Notes: generated from the letters alone by a model not told the origin. Positions 19,942 through 29,385 are shown, counted from the first letter of the stretch. The stretch: DNA of 64,000 bases from Streptomyces cucumeris (GCF_024295805.1 NZ_JANCLX010000005.1:124001-188000), one strand, 5' to 3'. Numbers and translations are program-made.

Positions 19942-22900
19942 CGCCCCGACCGTCTGCCGCTCTGCCGCCCTGCCGCCCTGGGCGCCGTCGTACGCCCCCG
20001 GCCCTACGTCGCGCGCCCGAAGCGCCGGGCAGCGCCGCGCGGATAGCGTGCGCGCGGGAGCAGCGGACGAGAGGGGCGGAGCGGAGCATGGCGGACGGTT
20101 CGGTGGCGGTGCGCGATCAGCGGCAGCGCAAGAAGGACCTGCTGGAGCGGCTGGAGCGGGAGGCGGACATCTGGGTGGCCTCCGCCGACGGACACGGGGT
20201 GCCCTGTCTGGTGCCGCTGTCGTTCCTGTGGGACGGCGAAGCGGTCTGGCTCTCCACCCGCCGGACCAATCCCACCGGCCGCAATCTGAACGAGGTCGGC
20301 CGGGCCCGGCTCTCCCTGGCCGACACCCGGGATGTGGTGCTGATCGCGGGCACGGTGGAGGTGTTCGGCCTGGACGAGGTGCCGGTCGCCACCGCCGATG
20401 CCTTCGCGGCCACCTCGCGGTGGGATCCCCGGCGCCCGGGGAACGGGCCCTCCTACGCCTACTACCGGGTGACGCCCACCGAGGTGCAGGTCTGGTACGA
20501 GGAGGCCGAACTCCCGGCCCGGCACCTGATGCGCGACGGCGTGTGGGCCGTCTGAGCACCGCGCGGAGCGCGGGGCCGGTCACGGCGACCGGACCGTCGG
20601 TGTCGGTCCGCAGCACCGCCGCGCCCCGGGCCCGCAGGGCCGCCACAGTACGCGGGGACGGGTGTCCGTACGGATTGTCCGCACCGCAGGAGATCAGCGC
20701 GAGACGCGGGCGGAGGCGGTCCATCAGCCGGGGGTCCTGGTAGGCGGAGCCATGGTGGGCGACCTTGACCACATCGACCCGGGGCAGCCCGGGGTGGGCC
20801 GTGAGCAGGGCGCGCTGGGCGGGTGGTTCGAGATCGCCGAGCAGCAGGACGGTCAGTCCCGCGGTACGCACCAGCAGGGTGACGCTCGCGTCGTTCGCCC
20901 CCTCCGTCGGCGGTACGGCGGGTGTGCCCGGGGGCACCGCCGGGGACGGCGGCGCGGGCCACAGAACCTCCCAGGACAGCGATCCGAGCCGACGGCGCTC
21001 CCCCGGCTCCGCCACGACCACCGGAACCTGCGCTTCCCGCGCGCTGCGCCGTACGGACCCTGCCTGGCCGGGCGGCTCCGCCAGGCTCGTGGTCTGGATG
21101 GCACCCACCCCGCGCCCGCGCAGCGCGCCGGTCAGACCGGCCACATGGTCGGCGTGGAAGTGGGTGAGGACCAGCAGCGGGATCCGGACGATGCCCAGGG
21201 AGCGCAGACAGCGGTCCACGGCCCGTGGCTCGGGGCCGGTGTCCACCACGACCGCCGTTCCCGGCCCGGCCGCCAGGACCAGTGCGTCCCCCTGCCCGAC
21301 ATCACAGGCCACCAGCCGCCAACCGGGCGGTGGCCAGCCGGTGATGACCCGGGCCAGCGGCGCCGGGCGGACGATGGCCAGCAGCAGGACCAGCGCACAC
21401 ACCGCGCACAGCCACCCGCGCCGCAGCACCGGGCGGCCCACCAGGACCGCGGCCACCGTGGCCAGGGCCAGCAGCAGGGCACCGGTCCAGCCGCCCGGCC
21501 AGTCCAGCTCCGCGCCGGGCAGGGCCGCGCCCCTCCGGGCCACCTCGGCGATCCACTCCGCGGGCCATCCGGCCGGGTGGGCGAGCCATCCGGCGAGCGG
21601 CGGGGCCGGCGGGGCCACGGCGAGCGCGGCGAACCCCAGGACGGTGGCCGGGCCGACCGCCGCCTCGGCCAGCAGATTGCAGGGGACCCCCACCAGGCTC
21701 ACCCGCTCGGTGAGCACCACCACGACCGGGGCGCACACCGCCTGGGCGGCCGCGGCCGCCGCCAGCACCTCCGCCCAGCGCGGCGGCACACCACGGCGGC
21801 GCAGCGCCGCGGACCACACCGGCGCGAAGGTGAGCAGCGCGCCGGTGGCCAGGACGGAGAGCGCGAAACCGTAACTCCGCGCCAGCCAGGGGTCGTAGAG
21901 CACCAGCGCCAGAACGGCGGCGGACAGGGCGGGCAGCAGCGATCTGCGCCGTCCGGTGCCGAGGGCGAGCAGGGTGATCAGCCCGCACACCGCCGCGCGC
22001 AGCACACTGGGCTCGGGACGGCACACGATCACGAAGCCCAGGGTGAGCGCGCCGCCGAGCAGGGCTGTCGTCCTCAGCCGCAGCCCGAGCGCGGCCGCCA
22101 GCCCCCGCCGCTCGGCCCGTGCGGCGAGCCGGGGCGGTCCGGTCAGCAGGGCGAGGACGAGCGTCAGATTGCTGCCGGAGACCGCCATCAGATGCAGCAG
22201 ATCCGTGGCCCGGAACGCTTCGTCGAGATCGGGCGGCACCCGTGAGGTGTCCCCCACGACCAGCCCCGGCAGCAGCGCCCGCGCGTCCGCGGAGAGCCCG
22301 TCCGTGGCGCTCCGCAGCCCCTCGCGCAGCCGTCCCGCCCGCTTCTGGAGCGCGCTCGGGGCGCCGGTCACCCGCGGCGGCCCGCCGCCGTCGACCCGCA
22401 CCACGGCCGCGACCCGGTCCCCGTCGCGCAGCGGCGGTGCCAGTCGGCCGTGCACCCGCAGCCGGGTCGAGGGCAGCAGCGCGAGCCAGCGCGCCCGCTC
22501 CCGCCCGGCGCCCGCCCGGACCGTCATCAGCACCGGAGCGCGGGTGGCGGTCGTGGTGCCGTCGGGTCCGGTGATCCGGCCGACCTCCGCCTCGACCACC
22601 ACCGCCACAGGCGCGGGCGCGGCACCCCGCACCCGGGGGCGGGTGAGCCGGGGGTCGGCGGTGATCTCCACCTCGGCGGTGACCCCGGCATACTCCCGGG
22701 CCAGCTCCGGGACCGGGCCGTGCCGCACCTCGGCCGCGTGCAGCACGGCGACCGTCCCCGCCGCGGCACCGCACAGCAGTGCCGCGGCCACCGCGCCCGC
22801 CGCGCGCCCGTGCCACCCGGCGCCGCGCTCCCGGGAGTCGGCGGCCCGCCCCCCGGAACCGGGGCGGGGCGCGTGGCGGCGGGCCCGGAGCAGCAGCACA

Positions 22901-23106
22901 CCCGCCACCAGGCAGGCCACGGCGCAGCCCACGGCGACGGTCCCGCCCGGTGTGCCCAGGGCGATGCCCGCGGCGGCCCAGGCCGTGAGGGCCGGTGGCA
23001 CCAGGCGGAGGTCCGGCGGTCCCTCCTGGCGGGGCTCGGACGCGCCGCGCGGTGAGGCCGCCGCGGCGTGCACCGCCGCGCGGGCCCGGGTGGGCTGAAC
23101 CGTCAT
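19546..23106 (-). CDS. comEC: ComEC/Rec2 DNA-uptake channel protein, extended frame without normal stop
   Basis: Polytopic membrane protein related to the ComEC channel of natural transformation. The N-terminal soluble region and membrane competence domain (about residues 1-560, many hydrophobic helices) are followed by a metallo-beta-lactamase-type domain with LTHFHADHVAGL (about 650) and VKVAHHGSAYQDPRL, ending near residue 850 (about position 20560). No stop occurs there: the frame stays open for about 340 more codons to 19546, antisense to two genes, and its translation is low-complexity. The natural end is probably lost by mutation or sequence error. The start ATG overlaps the comEA stop by three bases (ATGA). 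Confidence 0.85.
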   Translation of the reverse strand: MTVQPTRARAAVHAAAASPRGASEPRQEGPPDLRLVPPALTAWAAAGIALGTPGGTVAVGCAVACLVAGVLLLRARRHAPRPGSGGRAADSRERGAGWHGRAAGAVAAALLCGAAAGTVAVLHAAEVRHGPVPELAREYAGVTAEVEITADPRLTRPRVRGAAPAPVAVVVEAEVGRITGPDGTTTATRAPVLMTVRAGAGRERARWLALLPSTRLRVHGRLAPPLRDGDRVAAVVRVDGGGPPRVTGAPSALQKRAGRLREGLRSATDGLSADARALLPGLVVGDTSRVPPDLDEAFRATDLLHLMAVSGSNLTLVLALLTGPPRLAARAERRGLAAALGLRLRTTALLGGALTLGFVIVCRPEPSVLRAAVCGLITLLALGTGRRRSLLPALSAAVLALVLYDPWLARSYGFALSVLATGALLTFAPVWSAALRRRGVPPRWAEVLAAAAAAQAVCAPVVVVLTERVSLVGVPCNLLAEAAVGPATVLGFAALAVAPPAPPLAGWLAHPAGWPAEWIAEVARRGAALPGAELDWPGGWTGALLLALATVAAVLVGRPVLRRGWLCAVCALVLLLAIVRPAPLARVITGWPPPGWRLVACDVGQGDALVLAAGPGTAVVVDTGPEPRAVDRCLRSLGIVRIPLLVLTHFHADHVAGLTGALRGRGVGAIQTTSLAEPPGQAGSVRRSAREAQVPVVVAEPGERRRLGSLSWEVLWPAPPSPAVPPGTPAVPPTEGANDASVTLLVRTAGLTVLLLGDLEPPAQRALLTAHPGLPRVDVVKVAHHGSAYQDPRLMDRLRPRLALISCGADNPYGHPSPRTVAALRARGAAVLRTDTDGPVAVTGPALRAVLRRPTRRRASGAGPGVRPPRTRPAPRWASPGSRRRRARSPGAGDPTARWPRRHRRWRPAPRPGRTPPPCPRSAPHPGCRPGRAGPGRPRSDCGRWDWSGGWRARPLRRPTGTTAAPDRAPRVRRRRPPRCPPPAPAAPAGPSCAAADRAPPPNRPPCSAPPLSSAAPARTLSARRCPALRARDVGPGAYDGAQGGRAAERQTVGASGRRERVRRSPGQGQGLVHGRRDVGHRVERVPDGAVRAGDHQDQPFETELLRRAEGGEPQRGGEPQFAVGQQWERHLLGGGEGGLFIGALGAHPPDRRARRAEGLPGIAEQPVLQGAAHRPGDIRPVVRQR
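20088..20555 (+). CDS. Pyridoxamine 5'-phosphate oxidase-like FMN/F420-binding protein
   Basis: Split-barrel protein of 155 residues of the PPOX superfamily, probably an F420- or FMN-dependent oxidoreductase. Family features are ADIWVASADGHGVPCLVPLSFLWDG at the start (first strand pair), RNLNEVGRARLSL and the central VVLIAGTVEVFGLDEV. GGAGCGGAG lies just before the ATG, and TAGCGT further upstream could be a -10 element. The whole gene lies antisense to the extended comEC frame. The coding sense here is better supported, because the opposite-strand translation is low-complexity and without homology. Confidence 0.82.
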   Translation: MADGSVAVRDQRQRKKDLLERLEREADIWVASADGHGVPCLVPLSFLWDGEAVWLSTRRTNPTGRNLNEVGRARLSLADTRDVVLIAGTVEVFGLDEVPVATADAFAATSRWDPRRPGNGPSYAYYRVTPTEVQVWYEEAELPARHLMRDGVWAV

Positions 23107-24308
23107 GGGCCGACCAGCGGACGCAGATCGGCGAACCGGCGCTCACCGATGCCGTTGACCTCGCGGAGTTCGTCGACGCTGCGGAAACCGCCGTGCTGGG
23201 TGCGGTAGTCGATGATGTGCCGCGCCAGCACCGGGCCGACGCCCGGCAGGGTGTCGAGCTGCTCGGGGGTCGCGGAATTGAGGCTGACCGGGGTGCCGGG
23301 CGCCCCCGGTCCGCCCGTGGCCCCGGGAGCCCCCGCGGCGCCGCTGCCACTGCCCGGTGCGCCGCCCGCTCCCGCGCTCCCGGCCACGGGCGCGCCGCCG
23401 CCCGGCGCCTGTCCGGCCGGGGCGCCGACCACGATCTGTTCACCGTCGACCAGCGGGCGGGCCCGGTTCAGCCCGCTGGTGTCCGCACCCGGCCGCACCC
23501 CGCCCGCCGCCTCCAGCGCGTCGTCCACCCGCGCGCCCGTCGGCAGCGTGCGCAGCCCCGGGCGGCGCACCTTGCCCGTCACATCGACCACGACCGAACG
23601 CCCCGCACCCGGCCCTGCCCGCCCGTCGGAGGGCCGCCCGCCGGGGGCGGGAACGGACCCCGCGGGCGCGGCGCGCGGCGGCTCCGGCTCCGGAGCCCGC
23701 ACGGTCTGCGGACGGCCGGTCCAGAAGTGGTGCACCGCGAAGGCCACCGCCACCAGGAGGGCAACCGTGAGCGCCGCGAGGGTTCTGAGCCGCATGCCGC
23801 AGCGCACCTGGAGCCAGGTCGGAAGCCGCTCCCGCACCATGAGCCGGAACCGCTGGCCCCGCCCCGACGTCACTCGGCCGGACCCGGACCCGGCCCCGAC
23901 CTCACCGCCCTCGGCCTCATCAGCCCCAGCGCCATCGGCCCCCAGCGGTTCGTCAGTGCCGCCGGCTCCCTCGGCCCCTTCCGGTCCGTCCCGGCTGCCG
24001 AGCGCACGCGCCCCGTGCTGCCCCTCCCGCCCGCCGCCGGACGGGCCCGCGAGCCGCGCCGGCGCCACCGGCCCGGCCAGCAGCGCCGCGGCGCGTGCCG
24101 AAGGCGAAGGCGAAGGCGAAGACGCGGGCGCGGGCGCCCGAGGAGGTACGGACGCGGGTCCGGCGGGGAGTGCGAGCGAAGGCAAGGGCGACGCCGCACC
24201 CGCACACGACCCGGGCCGGGCTCCCCGGCCGCGCATGCGGCCCGCGCCGCCCCCACGATGGCGACCGCGCTCCACACCGATGATTACTGTCTGTGACGAT
24301 GACCTCAT
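23103..24308 (-). CDS. comEA: ComEA family DNA-binding protein
   Basis: Secreted or membrane-anchored DNA receptor of about 400 residues. A long disordered Ala/Gly/Pro/Ser-rich cytoplasmic region (first 160 or so residues) is followed by one membrane helix (LRTLAALTVALLVAVAFAV), a SLBB domain (VVVDVTGKVRRPGLRTLP), a Gly/Pro linker and a C-terminal helix-hairpin-helix pair (SLNSATPEQLDTLPGVGPVL, IIDYRTQHGGF, VNGIGERRFADLRPLV). The HhH domain binds double-stranded DNA. Its stop overlaps the comEC start. The N-terminal start is uncertain: ATG 24308 is used, while ATG 24356 is in frame. Natural competence is not established in streptomycetes, so the role may differ. Confidence 0.87.
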   Translation of the reverse strand: MRSSSQTVIIGVERGRHRGGGAGRMRGRGARPGSCAGAASPLPSLALPAGPASVPPRAPAPASSPSPSPSARAAALLAGPVAPARLAGPSGGGREGQHGARALGSRDGPEGAEGAGGTDEPLGADGAGADEAEGGEVGAGSGSGRVTSGRGQRFRLMVRERLPTWLQVRCGMRLRTLAALTVALLVAVAFAVHHFWTGRPQTVRAPEPEPPRAAPAGSVPAPGGRPSDGRAGPGAGRSVVVDVTGKVRRPGLRTLPTGARVDDALEAAGGVRPGADTSGLNRARPLVDGEQIVVGAPAGQAPGGGAPVAGSAGAGGAPGSGSGAAGAPGATGGPGAPGTPVSLNSATPEQLDTLPGVGPVLARHIIDYRTQHGGFRSVDELREVNGIGERRFADLRPLVGP

Positions 24309-24421
24309 GCCTCCCGACGGTAGGCACATCCGGCCGAACCCGCCGGGACGCCCCATATCCCGGGGACAACCCGGCGGTTGTGGATATCGCGGCCACCCCG
24401 ACGGGTGAACGAGCTCCCGCT

Positions 24422-24475
24422 ACAGCCGCGGCTCCCGCGACGGCCACCGCTCCCGCCACGGCCACCGCTCCCGCC
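24422..24475 (+). repeat. Three-copy 18-bp tandem repeat
   Basis: The unit ACGGCCACCGCTCCCGCC occurs twice in perfect tandem (24440-24457, 24458-24475), with a degenerate first copy at 24422-24439. It fills part of the 171-base gap between the degV stop and the comEA start. No gene is seen in it. Confidence 0.75.
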
Positions 24476-24479
24476 ACCC

Positions 24480-25325
24480 CTACCGCGGCGAGACGATCGC
24501 GCCCAGCAGTCCCGGCCCGGTGTGGGCGCCGATCACCGCGCCCACCTCCCCCACATACAGCTCCACCAGCCCCGGCACCCGCTCCCGCAGCCGCTCCGCG
24601 AGCCCCGCCGCCCGCTCCCCCGCCGCCAGATGCTGCACCGCGATGTCCACCGGGCTCTGTCCCGCCCGCTCCACCACCAGCTCCTCCAGCCGCGCGATGG
24701 CCTTCGAGGCGGTGCGCACCTTCTCCCGCAGTTCGATCCGCCCCCCGTCGAGCTGGAGCAGCGGCTTGACGGCCAGCGCGGAGCCGAGCAGCGCCTGCGC
24801 CGTACCGATGCGGCCGCCACGCCGCAGGTAGTCGAGGGTGTCCACGTAGAAGTAGGCGGCCGTGCCGTCGGCCCGCTTCTGGGCCGCCGCCACGGCGTCG
24901 TCCAGCGAGCCGCCGCCCTCCGCCGCCTCGGCCGCCGCCAGTGCGCAGAAGCCCAGCGCCATCGCGACCATGCCGCTGTCCACGACCCGCACCGGCACCG
25001 GGGCGTCCTGGGCGGCGAGCACCGCCGCGTCGTGGGTACCGGAGATCTCGGCGGACAGATGGAGGGAGACGATGCCCGTCGCCCCCTCCTCGGCGGCGGC
25101 ACGGTAGGCCGCCGCGAACATCTCGGGGCTGGGCCGGGAGGTGGTCACCGGCCTGCGCTTCTGGAGGGCCTGCGCGAGGGAACGCGCCGAGATCTCGGTG
25201 CCCTCCTCCAGGGCCCGGTCTCCGAGCACCACCGTCAGCGGAACGGCGGTGATGCGGTGCCGCTCCATCGCCTCCTTCGGCAGGTACGCCGTTGAATCGG
25301 TCACGATCGCGACATGGCGGGACAT
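24480..25325 (-). CDS. DegV family fatty-acid-binding protein
   Basis: Protein of 281 residues of the DegV/FakB family, which bind a single fatty acid and, in Firmicutes, present it to a kinase for phospholipid synthesis. Family signatures: VAIVTDSTAYLPKEA at the N-terminus, TSRPSPEMFAAAY, SAEISGTHDAAV and RVVDSGMVAMALG, plus GRIGTAQALLGSALAVKPLL. TAACCT stands seven bases before ATG 25325, consistent with a leaderless mRNA and fixing this start; no ribosome site is seen. A separate FakA-like kinase gene is not in the window. Confidence 0.9.
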   Translation of the reverse strand: MSRHVAIVTDSTAYLPKEAMERHRITAVPLTVVLGDRALEEGTEISARSLAQALQKRRPVTTSRPSPEMFAAAYRAAAEEGATGIVSLHLSAEISGTHDAAVLAAQDAPVPVRVVDSGMVAMALGFCALAAAEAAEGGGSLDDAVAAAQKRADGTAAYFYVDTLDYLRRGGRIGTAQALLGSALAVKPLLQLDGGRIELREKVRTASKAIARLEELVVERAGQSPVDIAVQHLAAGERAAGLAERLRERVPGLVELYVGEVGAVIGAHTGPGLLGAIVSPR

Positions 25326-25459
25326 GACAGGGAGGTTATCGGGGGACGCGCCGGGCCGACAGCGCGACCCCGCCGGACGATCACTGACCGTACCGGTCAG
25401 GGCCGTGTCCGGCCCACCCGGGTCGGCACCGCCCGCTACCGCCGGCCGTCCGTACCGCG

Positions 25460-26188
25460 TCAGGCCGTGTTCTCCGGACGGGCGGATTTCCGCCACGGCT
25501 TCTGCCAGGCGTAGCCCTCCGCGCGGGGCGTCGTACCGATCGACGGCGGCTCCTGGGCGGATGCCCGCCCGGCAGCCCCCTCGGAGCCACTCCGAGGTGA
25601 AGACGAGGACGCAGACGGAGCCCCGGCCCCCGACGGCTCCTCCGACTCCGACGTCCAGTGCCGCAGCGCCCCCGCCTCCACGTCGATCTCACGCCCCAGC
25701 GTGTCCAGATCGTCCTGGGCGAACCGCTGGGCACGGTCCCGCGCCGCCCAGCGCAGCGAGTCCGCGGAGTGGGTGATCCGCTGGGTGCGGTCGCGCAGCT
25801 CGGGCAGCAGGGCGGTGACCCTGGCCTTGTCGGGATCACGCTCCAGCCGCTTCAGCTCCTCCTCCAGCTCCCGCCCGTGCTCGCTGAGCCGCCGGAACAG
25901 GTCCAACGACTCCGAGAGCGAGCGGTCTTGCTCCGCCGAGGCGGTCAGCGCCTGCTCGGTGGCGTGCATCGAGGAACGCAAGGACAGCCGCAGCTCGGCC
26001 AGCTCTCCGGCGGTGCCCGGCTGGGCGAACTGGCGGGCCCGCAGCCGGGTGTCCTCCACCGAGCGCCGGGCCTGGTGCACCGTGCGGTCGATGCCCCGCT
26101 TGGCCGCCTTGACCGCCCGCGCGGTGGCGTAGACGCCCGCTCCCGCACAGACGAGGAACAGCACCAACAGGATCCAGATGGCTTCCAT
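25460..26188 (-). CDS. Membrane-anchored coiled-coil protein
   Basis: Protein of 242 residues. An N-terminal hydrophobic helix (about residues 4-24, ILLVLFLVCAGAGVYATARA) is followed by a long helical, heptad-like region up to about residue 180, rich in Glu, Arg and Leu (LSESLDLFRRLSEHGRELEE and similar). The C-terminus is a disordered Ser/Gly/Glu/Pro tail. AAGGAGCGCAC precedes the ATG, a good ribosome site. It follows the poly-G/poly-C palindrome below leuS on the same strand. No known family; it may act in the envelope. Confidence 0.78.
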   Translation of the reverse strand: MEAIWILLVLFLVCAGAGVYATARAVKAAKRGIDRTVHQARRSVEDTRLRARQFAQPGTAGELAELRLSLRSSMHATEQALTASAEQDRSLSESLDLFRRLSEHGRELEEELKRLERDPDKARVTALLPELRDRTQRITHSADSLRWAARDRAQRFAQDDLDTLGREIDVEAGALRHWTSESEEPSGAGAPSASSSSPRSGSEGAAGRASAQEPPSIGTTPRAEGYAWQKPWRKSARPENTA

Positions 26189-26258
26189 GTGCGCTCCTTG
26201 GCGTCGGTCACGGCGGCGGCACGCGGCAACGGCACTCGTCCCTCCACCCTAAACGGAC

Positions 26259-26315
26259 CGGGCGGGGGGGGGGGGGGGGGGGGGGCGCCCCCCCCCCCCC
26301 CCCCCCCCCCGCCCG
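26259..26315. repeat. G22-CG-C23 palindrome downstream of leuS
   Basis: A run of 22 G (26264-26285), CG, then 23 C (26288-26310), flanked by CGGGC and GCCCG. The whole 57 bases forms a near-perfect palindrome. It lies 17 bases after the leuS stop and could act as its terminator hairpin. Such long exact G/C runs are unusual and prone to assembly or base-calling error, so the length should not be taken as exact. Confidence 0.7.
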
Positions 26316-26332
26316 TACGGGAAGGTGCCGGA

Positions 26333-29209
26333 TCAGGCCGGAACGATATTGACCAGCTTGGGCGCCCGCACGATCACCTTGCGGATGTCCGCGCCGTCCA
26401 GCGCCGCCACCACCGCCGGGTCACCCAGGGCCAGCTTCTCCAGCTCGTCCTCCGTGATCGAGGGGGCGACCTCCAGCCGCGCCTTGACCTTGCCCTTGAT
26501 CTGCACCACGCAGGTCACCGTCTCGTCCACCACATAGGCCGGGTCGGCGGCCGGGAAGGGCTCGTGGACGACCGAGGTGGTGCGGCCCAGCTTGCGCCAC
26601 AGCTCCTCGGCGATATGCGGGGCCAGCGGGGCGATCAGCAGCACCAGGCCCTCGGCCACCTGGCGCGGCACCTCGCGCACCTTGGTGACGTGGTTGTTCA
26701 GCTCGGTGATCTTGGCGATGGCGGTGTTGAACCGCAGCCCCACCATGTCCTGCCGGACCCCGTCGATCGCCTTGTGCAGGGCGCGCAGCGTCGCCTCGTC
26801 GGGCTCCGCGTCGACGACGACGGCCTCGCCCGTGTTCTCGTCCACGACATTGCGCCACAGCCGCTGCAGCAGCCGGTACTGGCCGACGACCGCGCGGGTG
26901 TCCCAGGGGCGCGAGACGTCCAGCGGGCCCATCGCCATCTCGTACAGCCGCAGGGTGTCGGCCCCGTACTCGGCGCAGATCTCGTCCGGCGTGACGGCGT
27001 TCTTCAGGGACTTGCCCATCTTGCCCAGCAGCCGGGTGACCTTCTCACCCTCGTACCAGTAGGCGCCGTCGCGCTCCTCGACCTCGGCGGCCGGCACGGC
27101 GATGCCCCGGCTGTCCCGGTAGACATACGCCTGGATCATGCCTTGGTTGAACAGCTTGTGGAACGGCTCGGCCGAGGAGACATGGCCCAGGTCGAACAGC
27201 ACCTTGGACCAGAAGCGCGCGTACAGCAGGTGCAGTACGGCGTGCTCGGCACCGCCGACGTACAGGTCGACCCCGCCGGTCGGCTGTCCCTCGCGCGGGC
27301 CCATCCAGTAGCGCTCGATGTCCGGGTCGACCAGCCGGTCCTCGTTGCGCGGGTCCAGGTAGCGCAGCTCGTACCAGCAGGAACCGGCCCAGTTGGGCAT
27401 GGTGTTGGTCTCGCGGCGGTACGGGCGGGGGCCACGGCCGTCGCCCAGGTCCAGCACCACATCGACCCAGTCCTCGTTCCGGGACAGCGGGGTCTCCGGG
27501 GAGGTGTCGGCGTCGTCCGGGTCGAAGGTGCGCGGCGCGTAGTCGTCGACCTCGGGCAGCTCCAGCGGCAGCATCGACTCCGGCAGCGGATGGGCGATGC
27601 CGTCCTCGTCGTAGACGATCGGGAAGGGCTCGCCCCAGTAGCGCTGACGGCTGAACAGCCAGTCGCGCAGCCGGAAGTTGACGGTGCCCTCACCGATGCC
27701 GCGGGCCTCCAGCCACTCGGTGATGCGGGCCTTGGCCTCGACGACGCCCAGACCGTCCAGCGAGACGGACTCGCCCGCCGAGTTGACGATCTTCGCCTCG
27801 TACGAGGCGAAGGCGTCGTCCCAGTCGGACGGGTCGGTGCCGCGATCGTCCGACGGCTCGACCACACAGCGCATGGGCAGTTCGAAGGCGCGGGCGAAGG
27901 CGAAGTCGCGGCTGTCATGGGCCGGCACGGCCATGATCGCGCCGGTGCCGTAGCCCATCAGCACATAGTCCGCGATGAAGACCGGCACCGGCTCGCCGCT
28001 GACCGGGTTGACCGCGAACGCGCCGGTGAAGACACCGGTCTTGTCCTTGGCCTCGGCCTGCCGCTCCACATCGGACTTGGCCGCGGCCTGCTTGCGGTAC
28101 GCGGCGACGGCCTCGGCCGGGGTGGCGTGCCCGCCGGTCCACACCTCGTGGGTGCCCTCGGGCCAGGCGGCCGGGACGATCTCGTCCACCAGGCCGTGCT
28201 CGGGGGCCAGCACCATGTAGGTGGCGCCGAACAGGGTGTCCTGGCGGGTGGTGAAGACGGTGATCTTCGCCTCGGGGCGCTCGGCCACCGGGAAGTCCAC
28301 CCGGGCACCCTCACTGCGTCCGATCCAGTTGCGCTGCTGCAGCTTGATGGCCTCGGGCCAGTCCAGCGGGTCCAGGTCCGACAGCAGCCGGTCGGCGTAG
28401 GCGGTGATGCGCATGTTCCACTGGCGCAGCTTGGCCTTGAAGACGGGGAAGTTGCCGCGCTCGGAACGGCCCTCCGCGGTGACCTCCTCATTGGCCAGCA
28501 CGGTGCCCAGCCCGGGGCACCAGTTGACGGGCGCGTCCGAGGCGTAGGCCAGGCGGTAGCCGCCCAGGACGTCGGCGCGCTCGGCCTCGGTCAGCTCGGC
28601 CCAGGGGCGGCCGTCGGGCGTCGGGCGCTCACCGGAGGCGAACTGCTCGACCAGGGTGGCGATGGGGCGGGCGGTCCGCGCCTCCTGGTCGTACCAGGAG
28701 TTGAAGATCTGCAGGAAGATCCACTGGGTCCAGCGGTAGTAGTCCGGCTCGATCGTCGCGAAGGAGCGGCGCGGGTCGTGGCCCAGGCCCAGCCGGCGCA
28801 GCTGGCGCCGCATGTTCTCGATGTTGGCCTCGGTGCTCACCCGGGGGTGGGTGCCGGTCTGCACCGCGTACTGCTCGGCGGGCAGGCCGAAGGCGTCGAA
28901 GCCCAGGGTGTGCAGGACGTTGTGGCCCGTCATGCGGTGGTAGCGGGCGTAGACATCGGTGGCGATGTAGCCCAGCGGATGTCCGACGTGCAGTCCGGCA
29001 CCCGACGGGTACGGGAACATGTCCATGACGAACTTCTTGGGCCGGGCGGCGGCCTCGGCGTCACCGGCCAGGTCACCGCTCGGGTTGGGCGCGTCATACG
29101 TACCGTTCGCGTCCCAGAAGTCCTGCCAGCGGGCTTCGATGTCAGCGGCCAGGGCGGCCGTGTAGCGGTGCGGCGCGGCCACCTCGGCCGCGGCAGTGGT
29201 CTCGCTCAT
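26333..29209 (-). CDS. leuS: Leucyl-tRNA synthetase
   Basis: Class I aminoacyl-tRNA synthetase of 958 residues that charges tRNA-Leu in the cytoplasm. The HIGH-type signature is [12 protein letters not shown], the editing (CP1) domain is inserted between the halves of the Rossmann fold, and the KMSKS-type loop is KMGKSLKN, as in other actinobacteria. A zinc-site Cys-rich segment is reduced. ATG 29209 has GAGG close upstream. The gene is preceded by a leader peptide with three Leu codons (29347-29385), a stem (29315-29340) and a terminator (29277-29301), so expression should rise when charged tRNA-Leu is scarce. Confidence 0.96.
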   Translation of the reverse strand: MSETTAAAEVAAPHRYTAALAADIEARWQDFWDANGTYDAPNPSGDLAGDAEAAARPKKFVMDMFPYPSGAGLHVGHPLGYIATDVYARYHRMTGHNVLHTLGFDAFGLPAEQYAVQTGTHPRVSTEANIENMRRQLRRLGLGHDPRRSFATIEPDYYRWTQWIFLQIFNSWYDQEARTARPIATLVEQFASGERPTPDGRPWAELTEAERADVLGGYRLAYASDAPVNWCPGLGTVLANEEVTAEGRSERGNFPVFKAKLRQWNMRITAYADRLLSDLDPLDWPEAIKLQQRNWIGRSEGARVDFPVAERPEAKITVFTTRQDTLFGATYMVLAPEHGLVDEIVPAAWPEGTHEVWTGGHATPAEAVAAYRKQAAAKSDVERQAEAKDKTGVFTGAFAVNPVSGEPVPVFIADYVLMGYGTGAIMAVPAHDSRDFAFARAFELPMRCVVEPSDDRGTDPSDWDDAFASYEAKIVNSAGESVSLDGLGVVEAKARITEWLEARGIGEGTVNFRLRDWLFSRQRYWGEPFPIVYDEDGIAHPLPESMLPLELPEVDDYAPRTFDPDDADTSPETPLSRNEDWVDVVLDLGDGRGPRPYRRETNTMPNWAGSCWYELRYLDPRNEDRLVDPDIERYWMGPREGQPTGGVDLYVGGAEHAVLHLLYARFWSKVLFDLGHVSSAEPFHKLFNQGMIQAYVYRDSRGIAVPAAEVEERDGAYWYEGEKVTRLLGKMGKSLKNAVTPDEICAEYGADTLRLYEMAMGPLDVSRPWDTRAVVGQYRLLQRLWRNVVDENTGEAVVVDAEPDEATLRALHKAIDGVRQDMVGLRFNTAIAKITELNNHVTKVREVPRQVAEGLVLLIAPLAPHIAEELWRKLGRTTSVVHEPFPAADPAYVVDETVTCVVQIKGKVKARLEVAPSITEDELEKLALGDPAVVAALDGADIRKVIVRAPKLVNIVPA

Positions 29210-29276
29210 GATCCTCAAAGCTCCATCGGTCGTCTCTGCCTGCGGTAGGGAACGGCTCCCTCTGGCCCTTCGAAAC

Positions 29277-29301
29277 AAAAAGACCCCTCGCACAGGAGGG
29301 G
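29277..29301 (-). terminator. Attenuator terminator in the leuS leader
   Basis: Six-base-pair stem CCCCTC / GAGGGG (29284-29289, 29296-29301 as read on the plus strand) with a six-base loop. On the minus strand it is followed by TCTTTTTGT. It sits about 70 bases before the leuS start and after the leader peptide stop, as expected of an attenuator. Confidence 0.8.
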
Positions 29302-29303
29302 AC

Positions 29304-29356
29304 GCCGCGCCGATGCCGACCGGAGCAGTTCTCGGTCGGCCCTGGATCAGCGCGGC
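29304..29356 (-). promoter_or_regulatory. leuS leader hairpin and alternative pairing
   Basis: A perfect eight-base-pair hairpin GCCGACCG / CGGTCGGC (29315-29322, 29333-29340) lies between the leader stop and the terminator. GCCGCGC at the end of the leader reading frame (29350-29356) can pair with GCGCGGC just before the terminator (29304-29310). Ribosome position on the Leu codons would decide which forms. The pairing logic is inference. Confidence 0.6.
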
Positions 29357-29385
29357 CCGCTAAGCAGAAGGCGTACGGCACGCAT
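29347..29385 (-). CDS. leuL: leuS leader peptide (12 aa, three Leu codons)
   Basis: Twelve-codon frame reading [12 protein letters not shown] then TGA. The three consecutive Leu codons are CTT, CTG, CTT; CTT is rare in this GC-rich genome. TAACCT (29397-29392) stands six bases before the ATG, so the peptide should be translated from a leaderless transcript. It is followed by a hairpin and a terminator before leuS, the organisation of a leucine-sensing transcription attenuator. Leader peptides controlling amino acid genes are known in actinobacteria; this reading is seen directly and the function is inferred. Confidence 0.72.
   Translation of the reverse strand: MRAVRLLLSGPR

Noticed and set aside
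25658..29248. A 1196-codon open frame on the plus strand opposite leuS
   Set aside because: It is the antisense of leuS and the coiled-coil gene, spans the poly-G/C tract, and has no domain.
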